Shown here piece by piece: positions 1 through 10,582 of a DNA stretch of 64,000 bases. The DNA lies in the NCBI RefSeq assembly GCF_009497655.1, contig NZ_CP023317.1, positions 209,501 through 273,500 on the forward strand. Direction: 5' to 3'. Below the pieces are notes generated by a model. That model saw nothing but the letters and a program-made list of their open reading frames with translations, was not told the origin of the DNA and did no database searches. Source of the DNA: Priestia megaterium. Its GTDB lineage: Bacteria; Bacillota; Bacilli; Bacillales; Bacillaceae_H. Position numbers and translations under genes: made by a program. Each line of letters begins with the position of its first letter. Within the stretch, counting starts at the first letter, position 1.

Positions 1-451
1 GAAGAATAGATCGTGTATCCGCTTCATATTGATAGCCGCCTAAATCTTTGAACGTTACTTGAAGCTGATCGTACTCTTTGGTTAGTTTTTCGTATTGAAC
101 TGAATCATTAAAAATATCTGGATCGCCCATCTTCGTTTCAAGCGTACGTAATTCTTTTTCCATCTTCTTTAACGGAGCAAAGACAGTCATCATTTCTTCC
201 CATATGGAGAGTGTTGACTCAAGAACTGTATCTTGTCCCATATAATCAATGGAAACACCCTTAGGTTTAATAATTTCTCCGCTGTCATAGGAAAGCTGCT
301 CAGCAATAATTTTTAATAAAGTTGATTTACCAGCACCGTTTCGTCCCACTAGGGCAATGCGGTCTTTTGATTGTACTTCTAACTTTATATTCGATAAAAT
401 GGGTTCTGCCCCATAGTATTTTGTAATACCGTTCAATTGTAGAATAATCAT
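1..451 (-). CDS. ydiF: ABC-F family ATPase, N-terminal part (YdiF-like)
   Basis: This gene runs off the left edge, so only about 150 N-terminal residues are present. It starts at an ATG at 451-449 with a GAGGTG ribosome binding site just upstream. The translation opens the first ABC domain, with a Walker A motif GRNGAGKST at about residues 36-44, followed by the helical arm typical of ABC-F proteins. ABC-F proteins are soluble tandem ATPases that act on ribosomes rather than as transporters; the exact role of YdiF is not established here. Its position next to rex and tatAy matches ydiF in Bacillus subtilis, although the moaC gene found between them there is absent. Confidence 0.85.
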   Translation of the reverse strand, partial: MIILQLNGITKYYGAEPILSNIKLEVQSKDRIALVGRNGAGKSTLLKIIAEQLSYDSGEIIKPKGVSIDYMGQDTVLESTLSIWEEMMTVFAPLKKMEKELRTLETKMGDPDIFNDSVQYEKLTKEYDQLQVTFKDLGGYQYEADTRSIL

Positions 452-630
452 TTTTTCACCTCTAGTAGTATATCCATAGTGTATTTTAACATATTTTTAA
501 CTACAAGTTCTTCCTACAAGCGTTTGTAATTTGTAGAGGGACAAGGACAAATGATGAAGCGAATGTTTTGATTCATGAAATAAAATGATTTTACCTGCAC
601 ATTTTATACAGGATACTATGTTAAAATAAG

Positions 631-853
631 AGATAAGTGCATCTCTGAACTTATCTATGATGGATGTGAAAAATCCGTCATGACTAACAAACGGATCCTT
701 TGAAGGGCTAATTGCTTCGTTCTACATACCGACTTTAAGGAGTGCTGAATAGACAAAAGCCGTCGAGGTGTGAAGCGGAGTATATATAAAACAAGAGAAA
801 AGAGAGAGAATTGGAAGCGCTACCTCAAAGCGGTTGATGCTTTGTGAAAGGTA
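631..853 (+). promoter_or_regulatory. Candidate structured RNA / leader upstream of rex
   Basis: The 458-bp stretch between the ABC-F gene and rex holds no convincing reading frame. It contains three clear stem-loops on the plus strand: AGATAAG (631-637) with CTTATCT (650-656), TGATGGAT (658-665) with ATCCGTCA (673-680), and a two-step stem TACCT/AGGTA (821-825/849-853) enclosing CAAAGC/GCTTTG (826-831/839-844). I do not recognise a known riboswitch or T-box motif. It could be a long 5' leader of rex or a separate small RNA. A TTGTGAAA half-site (842-849) resembles half of a Rex operator but lacks its partner. Confidence 0.35.
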
Positions 854-909
854 ATGCAATATGACTTGAAAATGTTAGTAATGACATACATGAACTGAGG
901 GGGTACAAC

Positions 910-1548
910 GTGAACACTGAACAATTAAAAATACCACAAGCAACGGCTAAACGATTGCCGCTTTATTATCGTTTTTTGAAAAATTTGCATGCTTCTGGTA
1001 AACAGCGTGTGTCGTCAGCGGAGTTAAGTGAGGCAGTGAAAGTGGATTCTGCTACTATTCGTCGGGACTTTTCTTACTTTGGTGCATTAGGAAAAAAGGG
1101 ATACGGCTACAATGTGAATTATTTACTTACATTTTTCCGTAAAACGTTAGACCAAGATGAAGTAACGAAAGTAGCACTGATTGGCGTAGGGAATCTAGGA
1201 ACGGCCTTTCTAAATTATAATTTTATTAAAAATAATAACACCAAAATTGAGTGCGCTTTTGATGTGATAGAAGAAAAAGTGGGTACAAAAGTGGGCGACG
1301 TGCCGGTCTATCATCTTGACCAATTGGAAGATTATATGAGTGATGACATCTCAGTAGCGATTTTAACCGTTCCTGCTACTGTTGCTCAGCAAATTACTGA
1401 TCGTTTAGTGAGTTGCGGAATTAAAGGAATTTTAAACTTTACTCCTGCACGCTTAAACGTACCGGATGAGATTCGACTCCATCATATTGATCTTGCTGTA
1501 GAATTACAGTCGCTCGTCTACTTTTTGAAAAATTATCCTGTTGAATAA
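910..1548 (+). CDS. rex: Redox-sensing transcriptional repressor Rex
   Basis: Rex is a dimeric repressor that senses the NADH/NAD+ ratio and releases fermentation and respiration genes when NADH rises. The 212 residues fit the family (about 210-215). Residues about 1-80 form the winged-helix domain, with the conserved run IRRDFSYFG near 50-58. The NAD(H)-binding Rossmann domain begins with GVGNLG at 92-97. The start is a GTG preceded by a strong GAGGGGG site. It is followed after 53 bp by tatAy in the same direction, as in Bacillus subtilis. Confidence 0.96.
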   Translation: MNTEQLKIPQATAKRLPLYYRFLKNLHASGKQRVSSAELSEAVKVDSATIRRDFSYFGALGKKGYGYNVNYLLTFFRKTLDQDEVTKVALIGVGNLGTAFLNYNFIKNNNTKIECAFDVIEEKVGTKVGDVPVYHLDQLEDYMSDDISVAILTVPATVAQQITDRLVSCGIKGILNFTPARLNVPDEIRLHHIDLAVELQSLVYFLKNYPVE

Positions 1549-1601
1549 GGCGGACTGTGTTACGATTTCCTTAAGTCTAAATTAATAAGGAGAGTGGGAA
1601 T

Positions 1602-1787
1602 ATGGGGATTGGAGCAGGCAGTTGGATTATTATTGCGATTGTAGCACTGCTTATTTTTGGACCGAAACGGTTACCGGAGCTAGGAAGATCAGTGGGCCAA
1701 ACGCTTAGAGAGTTTAAGCATGCCGCTAGCGGTGCATCAGAAGATCGTGAAAAAGATAAACAGCGTCAAGTAGATGACAAAGAGTAA
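1602..1787 (+). CDS. tatAy: Sec-independent translocase subunit TatA (TatAy type)
   Basis: This 61-residue protein is the pore-forming TatA component of the twin-arginine translocase. It has one membrane helix at about residues 7-20, the hinge motif FGPKRLPELG at 19-28, an amphipathic helix, and a charged soluble tail. In Gram-positive Tat systems a single TatA does the work of both TatA and TatB. The gene lies 15 bp upstream of tatC, so the two form a minimal two-gene Tat system. Confidence 0.95.
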   Translation: MGIGAGSWIIIAIVALLIFGPKRLPELGRSVGQTLREFKHAASGASEDREKDKQRQVDDKE

Positions 1788-1802
1788 AAGGGTGATCATA
1801 GT

Positions 1803-2558
1803 ATGACCGAACAAGAAATGTCAATATATGATCATATAGGAGAGCTGCGAAAACGCATTTTAATTGTTTTATTTTTCTTTGTGATTGCCACAATTGGCGG
1901 CTTTTTTATAGCGGATAAGGTTATTGTCTATTTACAGCATGCTGATGAGGCAAAGAATTTAACGATGAATGCATTTCGGTTAACAGATCCAGTTAAGATT
2001 TATATGCAATTTGCTGTTATTATCGGCTGTGTACTTGCAGCTCCTGTTGCACTGTATCAACTTTGGGCATTTATTAGTCCTGGTTTATATGAAAAAGAGC
2101 GTAAGGTAACGCTTGGATATATTCCTGTTTCCATTTTTCTCTTTATCGGCGGTGTCTCTTTTTCTTATTTTGTGTTGTTTCCATTTGTCGTCGATTTTAT
2201 GACGCGCGTTTCTGATGAGCTGAATGTAAACCAAGTGATTGGCATTAATGAGTACTTTTCTTTTTTAATGCAGCTCACACTGCCTTTTGGCCTGTTGTTT
2301 CAGCTTCCTGTCGTCGTGATGTTTTTGACGCGTTTAGGAATTATAACGCCTATGTTTTTATCTCAAATTCGAAAATATGCCTATTTCGTACTGCTAGTTA
2401 TTGCCGCACTTATTACACCACCGGAATTGCTCTCGCACATGATGGTGACAGTGCCGCTCTTAATTTTGTATGAAATCAGCATCATTATTTCCCGCATTTC
2501 GTATCGCAAAGTGTTAAAGGCAAGGGCAGAGCAAGAAAGAGAAGATGTTAGTATGTAA
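1803..2558 (+). CDS. tatCy: Sec-independent translocase subunit TatC
   Basis: TatC is the membrane receptor that recognises twin-arginine signal peptides and recruits TatA. The 251-residue product has six predicted membrane helices. The conserved cytoplasmic N-terminal segment HIGELRKRI is present at about residues 11-19. The conserved tail ALITPPE follows in the last third. It ends inside a bidirectional terminator shared with ydiK. Its neighbours identify it as the TatCy paralogue. Confidence 0.95.
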   Translation: MTEQEMSIYDHIGELRKRILIVLFFFVIATIGGFFIADKVIVYLQHADEAKNLTMNAFRLTDPVKIYMQFAVIIGCVLAAPVALYQLWAFISPGLYEKERKVTLGYIPVSIFLFIGGVSFSYFVLFPFVVDFMTRVSDELNVNQVIGINEYFSFLMQLTLPFGLLFQLPVVVMFLTRLGIITPMFLSQIRKYAYFVLLVIAALITPPELLSHMMVTVPLLILYEISIIISRISYRKVLKARAEQEREDVSM

Positions 2559-2586
2559 AAAAAACCACTGAAACAGTGGTTTTTTT
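2557..2586. terminator. Bidirectional intrinsic terminator, tatC / ydiK
   Basis: The stem AACCACTG/CAGTGGTT is flanked by an A tract on the left and a T tract on the right, so it can stop transcription of the converging tatC and ydiK genes. It overlaps the last codons of both genes. Confidence 0.9.
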
Positions 2587-2812
2587 ATTTGGATGAATCA
2601 TCTTGATTTTTATATTGCTGCTGCAATTTTTTAATTTTGTAGTGCAAGATAAAGATGCGAACCGCAAACCTGAAATCGAATGCGGCTACGAGTGCAAATA
2701 AGATTGTGGGGAAATTCCAGACGGTTTCCTGGGCATTTTGAATTGCCAAGTAGGTGAATAAAATCCCCATAATAATATAAATAAACCCTCGTGTTAAAGG
2801 GATATTCTTCAT
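2585..2812 (-). CDS. ydiK: Small two-helix membrane protein, YdiK-like
   Basis: This 75-residue protein has two hydrophobic segments (about 9-25 and 32-50) and a basic, glutamine-rich tail. It matches the position and character of YdiK (DUF4305-type) in Bacillus subtilis; no function is known. Its ATG overlaps the stop codon of ydiL as ATGA, so the two are translationally coupled. Confidence 0.8.
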   Translation of the reverse strand: MKNIPLTRGFIYIIMGILFTYLAIQNAQETVWNFPTILFALVAAFDFRFAVRIFILHYKIKKLQQQYKNQDDSSK

Positions 2813-3537
2813 AAAAACATGCCTCCAAAAATGAACTGCATTTGTTCTGCTTGTTTTTGCATTTCTATAATTTTATCTGCAAAAATAGTTTGAGATAAAA
2901 TAACGATTGTATTCATCAAAACATGAGCAATAATAGGTACAACAATTAGTCTCGTCCTTGCATAAAGGAATGCAAATACAAATCCCATAGCTGTATACAC
3001 AAGTAAATGTTTAAAATCCCAGTGTACCGCAGCGAAAATAAGGGAACTAATAAATGCAGAGATAAAGAAATTGTATCGTTTGTGAAGAGAACCAAAAATA
3101 ATCTTTCGGAAAATAATCTCTTCTAGTATTGGTCCAATAACAGACGTAACGACAATAAGGAACGGCGTTGCTTTAACAAGATTAACAATATTTTGTGTGT
3201 TTTCAGATACTTGGGTAATGCCAAGAGCGTGCTCAATCATACCTGCTACAGCTTGACCAGCCATAGCGAGAAACACCCCAAGGACTGACCAGACAACAGC
3301 AATCGTTTTTCCAGCATGTTCTATACGCATGGACATGTCACGGCGCAGCAGCAGTAAGACAATAAGTAAACCAAGGATAAAGCTAATGATAGTCCAATAA
3401 GTCAAAAGCATGACATTCGCTGTTCGAACTGGATAGTCATCAAACATTCCTGTTAATTTTAACAGCGGTATACCAACAACTCCTGAAAACTGCATAAGGA
3501 TGTAGGTGAGGATAACATACCAATAACGTTTTTCCAA
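2809..3537 (-). CDS. ydiL: CPBP family intramembrane metalloprotease, YdiL-like
   Basis: The 242 residues form a polytopic membrane protein with all three CPBP (Abi/CAAX protease) motifs: EEIIFR at 139-144, FAAVHW with His172, and HVLMN with His205 and Asn209. In characterised relatives these residues form a glutamate-type intramembrane protease. The substrate cannot be told from sequence. The start is a TTG at 3537-3535 preceded by AAAGGAG. It is divergent from groES and forms an operon with ydiK. Confidence 0.88.
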   Translation of the reverse strand: MEKRYWYVILTYILMQFSGVVGIPLLKLTGMFDDYPVRTANVMLLTYWTIISFILGLLIVLLLLRRDMSMRIEHAGKTIAVVWSVLGVFLAMAGQAVAGMIEHALGITQVSENTQNIVNLVKATPFLIVVTSVIGPILEEIIFRKIIFGSLHKRYNFFISAFISSLIFAAVHWDFKHLLVYTAMGFVFAFLYARTRLIVVPIIAHVLMNTIVILSQTIFADKIIEMQKQAEQMQFIFGGMFL

Positions 3538-3731
3538 TCTTCTATACTCCTTTAAAAGGTTTTTATGTATATATGTCGAAGAAGTACTGTAAAGTTAGTA
3601 ATTTCTTCTTGCTCGTATTGTAACATACATATTATTGAACAGAGAAAAGAATGCTTTATTTCTCAAAATCGTCGAAATCTAAGACTATTATATGTAGTTG
3701 TCGTAAATTTTAAATTTTTTTTGTTTAATAC

Positions 3732-3764
3732 TTGCAAAAAAAACCCACTTTGTTTTAATATAAT
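3732..3764 (+). promoter_or_regulatory. Sigma-A promoter of groESL
   Basis: TTGCAA (3732-3737) can serve as the -35 element with TTTAAT (3754-3759) at 16 bp. An overlapping perfect TATAAT lies at 3759-3764, but it is 21 bp from that -35. The predicted start falls just before the CIRCE operator, as expected for HrcA control. Confidence 0.6.
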
Positions 3765-3771
3765 AATTGTG

Positions 3772-3798
3772 TTAGCACTCGTTGAGGTTGAGTGCTAA
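3772..3798 (+). promoter_or_regulatory. CIRCE operator (HrcA binding site)
   Basis: A perfect inverted repeat, TTAGCACTC (3772-3780) and GAGTGCTAA (3790-3798), is separated by exactly 9 nt. This is the consensus CIRCE element bound by HrcA. It places groESL under heat-shock repression control. Confidence 0.98.
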
Positions 3799-3836
3799 TA
3801 AAAATGCAAACATATTATTTGAGGAGGTTGTTTCAC

Positions 3837-4121
3837 TTGTTAAAGCCATTAGGTGATCGCGTAGTGATTGAACTTGTAAAATCTGAGGAAAAAACAGCAA
3901 GCGGTATCGTGTTACCGGACAGTGCAAAAGAAAAACCACAAGAGGGTAAAATTGTTGCTGTTGGTACAGGCCGAGTATTAGAAAGCGGTGAGCGTGTAGC
4001 TTTAGAAGTAGCTGCGGGCGATCGTATCATCTTCTCAAAATATGCGGGTACTGAAGTGAAATACGAAGGTACTGAATACTTAATTTTACGCGAAAGCGAT
4101 ATTTTAGCTGTAATCGGCTAA
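3837..4121 (+). CDS. groES: Co-chaperonin GroES
   Basis: GroES is the heptameric lid of the GroEL chamber. Starting at the TTG at 3837 gives 94 residues beginning [12 protein letters not shown], the canonical N-terminus, with GAGGAGG at 3821-3827 as the ribosome binding site. An in-frame ATG-type start further upstream lies inside the CIRCE region and is not used. The mobile loop region (SGIVLP around 20-25) and the C-terminal ESDILAVIG are conserved. Confidence 0.97.
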   Translation: MLKPLGDRVVIELVKSEEKTASGIVLPDSAKEKPQEGKIVAVGTGRVLESGERVALEVAAGDRIIFSKYAGTEVKYEGTEYLILRESDILAVIG

Positions 4122-4155
4122 TTTTAACCACAAACTTATCATACGTAAAAAATAG

Positions 4156-5820
<1,665 letters not shown>

Positions 5821-5834
5821 TCAGTGCCCTACCT

Positions 5835-5870
5835 AAAAAAGCGACCAAGTACTCACTTGGTCGCTTTTTT
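5835..5870 (+). terminator. Intrinsic terminator of groESL
   Basis: A 16-bp stem with arms AAAAAAGCGACCAAGT and ACTTGGTCGCTTTTTT around a four-base loop, ending in a T tract. Confidence 0.95.
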
Positions 5871-5978
5871 GCGTGCGTTAATATTTTCAGATTTTTTTAA
5901 AATTTGTTAAGATAGTACTATGTTTATTGGAAAACTTATTAAACTCAAGGCTTAACTGAGTTTTAAGGGGGAGCTTTA

Positions 5979-6929
5979 TTGATTCAGCTGGATCATATTA
6001 ATAGTAAATTAAACCAAGTATTAGAAAACATCGATCAAATTGTGATTGGAAAACGTCACGTATCTACGTTGAGTTTGGTTGCTTTGCTTGCAGAGGGGCA
6101 TATTTTACTTGAAGATGTGCCGGGTGTGGGGAAAACGATGCTCGTGAAGGCACTGGCCAAATCAATTGATGCAGAATTTAAACGAATTCAATTCACGCCT
6201 GATTTGCTGCCATCCGACGTAACAGGCGTTTCTATCTACAGTCCAAAAAACATGGAATTTCATTTTCGTCCAGGTCCTATCATGAGCCACATTGTACTCG
6301 CTGATGAGATTAACAGGACTTCTCCTAAAACACAATCGGCGCTTTTAGAAGCAATGGCTGAGCATCATGTAACAACCGATGGTATCACCCGGGAAATTCC
6401 GGCGCCTTTTTTTGTGATGGCTACTCAAAATCCTGTTGATTTTGATGGGACCTATCATTTGCCAGAAGCGCAGCTGGATCGTTTTTTATTCAAATTAAGC
6501 ATGGGTTATCCTACGCAAGAAGAGGAGCTTCAAATTTTAAACGGCGTATCGACTCAAGTTAATCTTGAGGATGTCAAACCCGTCATGAGCATTCCGGAAT
6601 TAGTACAGGCTCAAAAAACTGTAAGCAGTATTTATGTAGATGATGTGATCAAGCACTATATCATCGAAATCATTCGTAAAACGCGCTCTCATCCACATGT
6701 TTCGTTAGGTATCAGTCCTCGTGGAACGGTTTCCTTTATGAAGGCCGTTCAAGCATATGCTTTAGTGAAGGGAAGAGATTACTGTCTTCCTGATGATGTT
6801 CAAGAGCTTGCTTCGTATGTGTGTGAACATCGATTAACGCTAAGACCCGATACCCAGTACAGCGGCTTAACAGCGAGTGATGTGATGAAGCAAATTATGG
6901 CTGATACGAAAGTACCTGTTAAAAGGTAA
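5979..6929 (+). CDS. yeaC: MoxR family AAA+ ATPase (YeaC-like)
   Basis: This 316-residue MoxR-type AAA+ ATPase has a Walker A motif GVGKT at 49-53 and a Walker B motif VLADE at 106-110. Downstream are the conserved sensor segment ATQNP and the LDRF motif. Family members act as chaperones for partner proteins, usually a DUF58 protein encoded next door, as here. The start is TTG at 5979 with AAGGGGGAG upstream. The three genes yeaC, yeaD and yebA are tightly packed and probably co-transcribed. Confidence 0.9.
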   Translation: MIQLDHINSKLNQVLENIDQIVIGKRHVSTLSLVALLAEGHILLEDVPGVGKTMLVKALAKSIDAEFKRIQFTPDLLPSDVTGVSIYSPKNMEFHFRPGPIMSHIVLADEINRTSPKTQSALLEAMAEHHVTTDGITREIPAPFFVMATQNPVDFDGTYHLPEAQLDRFLFKLSMGYPTQEEELQILNGVSTQVNLEDVKPVMSIPELVQAQKTVSSIYVDDVIKHYIIEIIRKTRSHPHVSLGISPRGTVSFMKAVQAYALVKGRDYCLPDDVQELASYVCEHRLTLRPDTQYSGLTASDVMKQIMADTKVPVKR

Positions 6930-6939
6930 GAGGTACTTT

Positions 6940-8133
6940 ATGAAACAGTATATAAAAGTGATATGGAATAAATGTAGAGACTGGTTCGTTTTATTCTGCA
7001 TCTTTACCGCTACGTTTTCTTACGCCATGTTTCAAGGAGGCTTTGTCAGCTGGTTTTTATTTTATAGCTTCTTACCTTTTGGATTATATGCGGTAGCCGT
7101 GTTGCTCTATCCGTTGAAGAAGTGGAATGTTGCTCGTGATGTGAAGCTACAGCCTCGATTCGCTGGAGATCATCTTTCTTATGACATTCACATTACACGC
7201 TCCTCGGCTTTTCCTGTTTATATGGCAGCGGTGAAAGAGGAGAGTAACCTTTTAGATCAAGAAGAAAGAACAATTTATCCGCTTTTTCAACGAAACGCTG
7301 TTATTCCATATGAAAGATCGTTTGTAGAAAGAGGAGAATATGAATTTTTTACGATTTCGATTGAAATGAGTGATTTATTAGGAATTGTAAAAAAGAAGGC
7401 ATATTATCCGCTGCACCAGCGGTTTGTCGTGTATCCTCAAATCTATGAGATAGATATCCCGTTTCTTTTAGCAGGAATAGAAGAAGGAAAAAATGAAGTT
7501 TCTACGGGAAATCAATCTACTACGTTAGTGACAGGCATTAGAGAATATCAGCCGGGTGACCGATTAGGATCTATTGATTGGAAGGCGACGGCTCGTAAAG
7601 CTACGTTGATTTCTAAAGAGTTCGGTCATTATCATGAACGGAGTATGATTATCATTGCAGATGTTATGGGTCCTCTATACTTTGAAGAGCGAATGAGCTT
7701 TCTGGCATCCATGCTCATTCATGAAGAAACCAAGCGTAAAAAAGTCGATTTTCTTTTAGCTGGAGATGCCCTTTTTTCGCAGGAAACCTCTGAACAAAGG
7801 GAGGCTGATAACCTGTTGCATCACTTAGCACGTGCACAGCCTATTAGCAACCGAGCATTCGAAACAGAATTTCAGAATATTGCTATTCAAAAGCAGCATT
7901 CTTTTATGGTAATTGTCAGTCAGGTTACAGGGACTCTTATTGGCCAGATTCAATCCAAGCTGAGCCCTCATGCTAAGGCTTCACTCATTGTCGTTAAAAA
8001 TGAAGGAGCGGGGCTTAGTGACGAAGAGACAGTTATTGTCAATGGCATACAATCTTCTGCTTTAACGATTGAAGTCGTTCATATTGATCTTCCTCTATCA
8101 CTAAAGGAAGTGAGGGCGGAAATAAGTGAATAA
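6940..8133 (+). CDS. yeaD: DUF58 domain membrane protein (YeaD-like)
   Basis: The 397-residue protein starts with two membrane helices (about 15-60), followed by a beta-rich domain. Then comes the DUF58 signature REYQPGDRLGSIDWKATAR at about 198-216. The C-terminal part has a von Willebrand A-like fold in the family. Such proteins are partners of MoxR ATPases. It begins 10 bp after yeaC and overlaps yebA by 8 bp. The specific function is not known. Confidence 0.87.
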   Translation: MKQYIKVIWNKCRDWFVLFCIFTATFSYAMFQGGFVSWFLFYSFLPFGLYAVAVLLYPLKKWNVARDVKLQPRFAGDHLSYDIHITRSSAFPVYMAAVKEESNLLDQEERTIYPLFQRNAVIPYERSFVERGEYEFFTISIEMSDLLGIVKKKAYYPLHQRFVVYPQIYEIDIPFLLAGIEEGKNEVSTGNQSTTLVTGIREYQPGDRLGSIDWKATARKATLISKEFGHYHERSMIIIADVMGPLYFEERMSFLASMLIHEETKRKKVDFLLAGDALFSQETSEQREADNLLHHLARAQPISNRAFETEFQNIAIQKQHSFMVIVSQVTGTLIGQIQSKLSPHAKASLIVVKNEGAGLSDEETVIVNGIQSSALTIEVVHIDLPLSLKEVRAEISE

Positions 8134-10318
8134 ATCAGCTTGGTATGTAAAAAACGTCTTATTATACGCGGGAGCTTTCTTTTTATTAGTGGAATGGCTT
8201 CTCCCTTTAAATGAAGTCACTGATACGAATCAAATTCAATACTTTATCCTGTTTGTCGCTTACTGTTTTTTGAGCTTAACGTTTCGATTGCCGTTTATTG
8301 TGATGACGTTAGGGAGCATGTTGTTTATTTTGTTTTCACTTCACAATCTCTATTTTCAAGGTGCCTTCTTTTCTTCAGAATGGCTTCCAAGACTTTTGGA
8401 AATTCTTCAGTCAGATGTACAAAGTATCATGGAGTGGAATATAGCGAATTTATCCTTTGAAATGAGGAGCACTTTATTTTTTATCCTGCTTTGGATTATG
8501 GCTTATTTAATTCGATACTGGATCTTTTATCAAAAAAGAATTTTCTTCTTTTTCTTCTTAACCATTTTGTATATTACCGTATTGGATACCTTTTCTACTT
8601 ACGATGCCGGAGCTGCTATTATTCGCGTGACGATTATCGGATTTTTATTAGTAGCCATGCTTCGCATCAATCCTGAACGTATAAAAGGTGCTAGCACCGA
8701 GCGTTTAGAAAATAGAAAACGATCGTTTCTTTTTCTAGGCAGTTTTTTAGCCATTGTCATTGTACTGGCTTATCTCGCCCCTAAACCAGGTCCGCAGTGG
8801 CCAGATCCGGTCCCTTTTATTGCAGCTCACACAACAAATCAAGGACAGGGAGAATCTGCAAGCGGTCAACGAATTGGCTATGATATGGACGATTCTAAAT
8901 TGGGGGGATCCTTTGTCAATGATGATACGGTTGTGTTTACAGCTAAAGTAGAGGATGAGCACTATTGGCGTATTGAAACGAAGGATGTGTATACAGGTAA
9001 GGGCTGGGAGCTGTCTAAAGAGGAAGAAAAAGTGCCTTTCAAAGGAAATGAAAACTTACTCCCTCAATATGATTCAAGTGTTGCAGGAGAAGTAAGAAAA
9101 GCAGAAGTTACCTATTCGCAGCCTTCTGTTCATCTTATGCATGTTCCTCAACTGCTGTCTCTAACCTTAAAAAATGGCATTCAAGCCGATGTTACACCGA
9201 CAAATGAAAAATTATATCCTTATCAAAATGATAAACTTGTTACTGTTCAATCGTATGAGCTAACGTATAAATATCCTGTGTTTGATACCGGGCTTCTTCA
9301 GCAAGCAGAGGAGAAAAAGTCAGAGAGTCTAGAGAATAATAATGAATTTATAGCAAGGTATACACAGCTTCCTGCTAATTTGCCAAAACGAGTAAAGGAT
9401 TTAGCTCGTACGATAACAAAAAATAAAAACAATCGCTATGAAAAAGCGAAAGCCGTTGAAGAATACTTCCGATCCAATCCATATGTATATGATACTGAAA
9501 ATGTTCCAATTCCTACGAAGAATAAAGATTATGTGGATCAATTTTTATTTGATACAAAAAGAGGATACTGTGATAACTTCTCTACTTCTATGGTCGTGCT
9601 GCTTCGTTCATTAGATATCCCTGCTCGGTGGGTAAAGGGCTATACAGAAGGTGATGCCACCGTCATTTCAGGAAGTAGTAAGTGGACAACCTATGAAATT
9701 ACACAAAATAATGCTCATTCTTGGGTCGAAGTCTATTTTCCAGGAGCGGGCTGGGTACCTTTTGAACCAACAAAAAGTTTTTCTAATCCTTATGATTTTG
9801 TAGATAGCCAACCTAACAACTCTAGTGAAAATAGTCAAAGGGAAGAAGAGAAACAAGAAACGCAAGTCAAGGAGCAACCTAAGAAGAAAGAGCTTCCGGC
9901 ACAAGAGAAAAGAGAGAAAGAAAAAACAGCTTCTCTTCAAAATGCTAAGTTGTCTATGAAATGGAAAGTGCTTTTCTACGGACTGATTGTAGTTATGTTA
10001 ATAGTAATATATCTCAATCGATTTAAATGGTTTTTACCTTTTTATATCTCTTTTTATAAAAAGAAAGAGAGTGTGGAAACCTTTGAATCAGCGTATGCTT
10101 TTTTACTTAAAAGACTCGCTGCAAATGGACTAAAACGGCAAGAAAATCAAACGCTGCGCGACTTTGCAGGAGAAGTAGACGAAAAATTAAATACGGTAAA
10201 TATGCTAAAATTAACGGAAAAATACGAGCGAGTTTTATATCGAAATGCAGATTCCATAAAAGAATGGAAAGAGTCGATTGAATTGTGGGAAAATTTAATC
10301 AAAAAAACGAGTTCTTGA
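8126..10318 (+). CDS. yebA: Transglutaminase-like membrane protein (YebA)
   Basis: The 730-residue protein has an N-terminal cluster of membrane helices up to about residue 220 and an extracytoplasmic transglutaminase-like core. In that core lie a catalytic Cys near 481 (RGYCDNFS) and a His near 530 (NAHSWVEV). Another membrane helix lies near 611-632, followed by a cytoplasmic DUF4129-like tail. A highly charged Lys/Glu/Gln linker precedes the last helix. It starts with GTG inside the end of yeaD, consistent with translational coupling. MoxR/DUF58/transglutaminase trios are widespread but poorly characterised. Confidence 0.88.
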   Translation: MNKSAWYVKNVLLYAGAFFLLVEWLLPLNEVTDTNQIQYFILFVAYCFLSLTFRLPFIVMTLGSMLFILFSLHNLYFQGAFFSSEWLPRLLEILQSDVQSIMEWNIANLSFEMRSTLFFILLWIMAYLIRYWIFYQKRIFFFFFLTILYITVLDTFSTYDAGAAIIRVTIIGFLLVAMLRINPERIKGASTERLENRKRSFLFLGSFLAIVIVLAYLAPKPGPQWPDPVPFIAAHTTNQGQGESASGQRIGYDMDDSKLGGSFVNDDTVVFTAKVEDEHYWRIETKDVYTGKGWELSKEEEKVPFKGNENLLPQYDSSVAGEVRKAEVTYSQPSVHLMHVPQLLSLTLKNGIQADVTPTNEKLYPYQNDKLVTVQSYELTYKYPVFDTGLLQQAEEKKSESLENNNEFIARYTQLPANLPKRVKDLARTITKNKNNRYEKAKAVEEYFRSNPYVYDTENVPIPTKNKDYVDQFLFDTKRGYCDNFSTSMVVLLRSLDIPARWVKGYTEGDATVISGSSKWTTYEITQNNAHSWVEVYFPGAGWVPFEPTKSFSNPYDFVDSQPNNSSENSQREEEKQETQVKEQPKKKELPAQEKREKEKTASLQNAKLSMKWKVLFYGLIVVMLIVIYLNRFKWFLPFYISFYKKKESVETFESAYAFLLKRLAANGLKRQENQTLRDFAGEVDEKLNTVNMLKLTEKYERVLYRNADSIKEWKESIELWENLIKKTSS

Positions 10319-10343
10319 CCATTGTTTCGCGGATTGATAGAAT
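10315..10343 (+). promoter_or_regulatory. Sigma-A promoter for guaA riboswitch leader
   Basis: TTGACC (10315-10320), which overlaps the yebA stop codon, is spaced 17 bp from TAGAAT (10338-10343). The predicted start, near 10350, lies shortly before the aptamer. Confidence 0.65.
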
Positions 10344-10374
10344 ATTCTCGAACTTACTATAAATGTTTCGTATA

Positions 10375-10526
10375 CCTTCATATATCCTCGATAATATGGT
10401 TCGAGAGTCTCTACCGGGTCACCTTAAACGATCTGACTATGAAGGCAGAACAGTCTATTTGACGATAAACGTCGTGCTCAACTAGACTTCTGCCTTTGTT
10501 TTTTGAGGGAGAAGTCTAGTTTTTTT
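10375..10526 (+). promoter_or_regulatory. Purine (guanine-type) riboswitch controlling guaA
   Basis: The aptamer spans 10375-10445. P1 is CCTTCATA/TATGAAGG, L2 carries ATATGG, J2/3 reads GTCTCTACC and the junction is GACTATG. The C in that junction predicts guanine/hypoxanthine recognition. L3 is CCTTAAA instead of the usual CCGTAAA, and P3 has two G-T pairs, so this aptamer is somewhat diverged. AAGGCAGAA (10442-10450) can pair with TTCTGCCTT (10488-10496) as antiterminator. The competing 12-bp terminator AACTAGACTTCT/AGAAGTCTAGTT (10480-10491/10510-10521) ends in a T tract. Ligand binding should switch transcription off. Confidence 0.93.
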
Positions 10527-10582
10527 TATATTTTAGGGCATAATAACAAGTGATTATTTACACATTCGGAGAGGTGAACAAG

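Noticed and set aside
842-858. Rex operator for autoregulation before rex
   Set aside because: Only one half-site TTGTGAAA is present; the inverted partner is missing.
3565-3798. 77-codon frame upstream of groES
   Set aside because: It overlaps the groE promoter and CIRCE, and the product is hydrophobic low-complexity sequence with no ribosome site.
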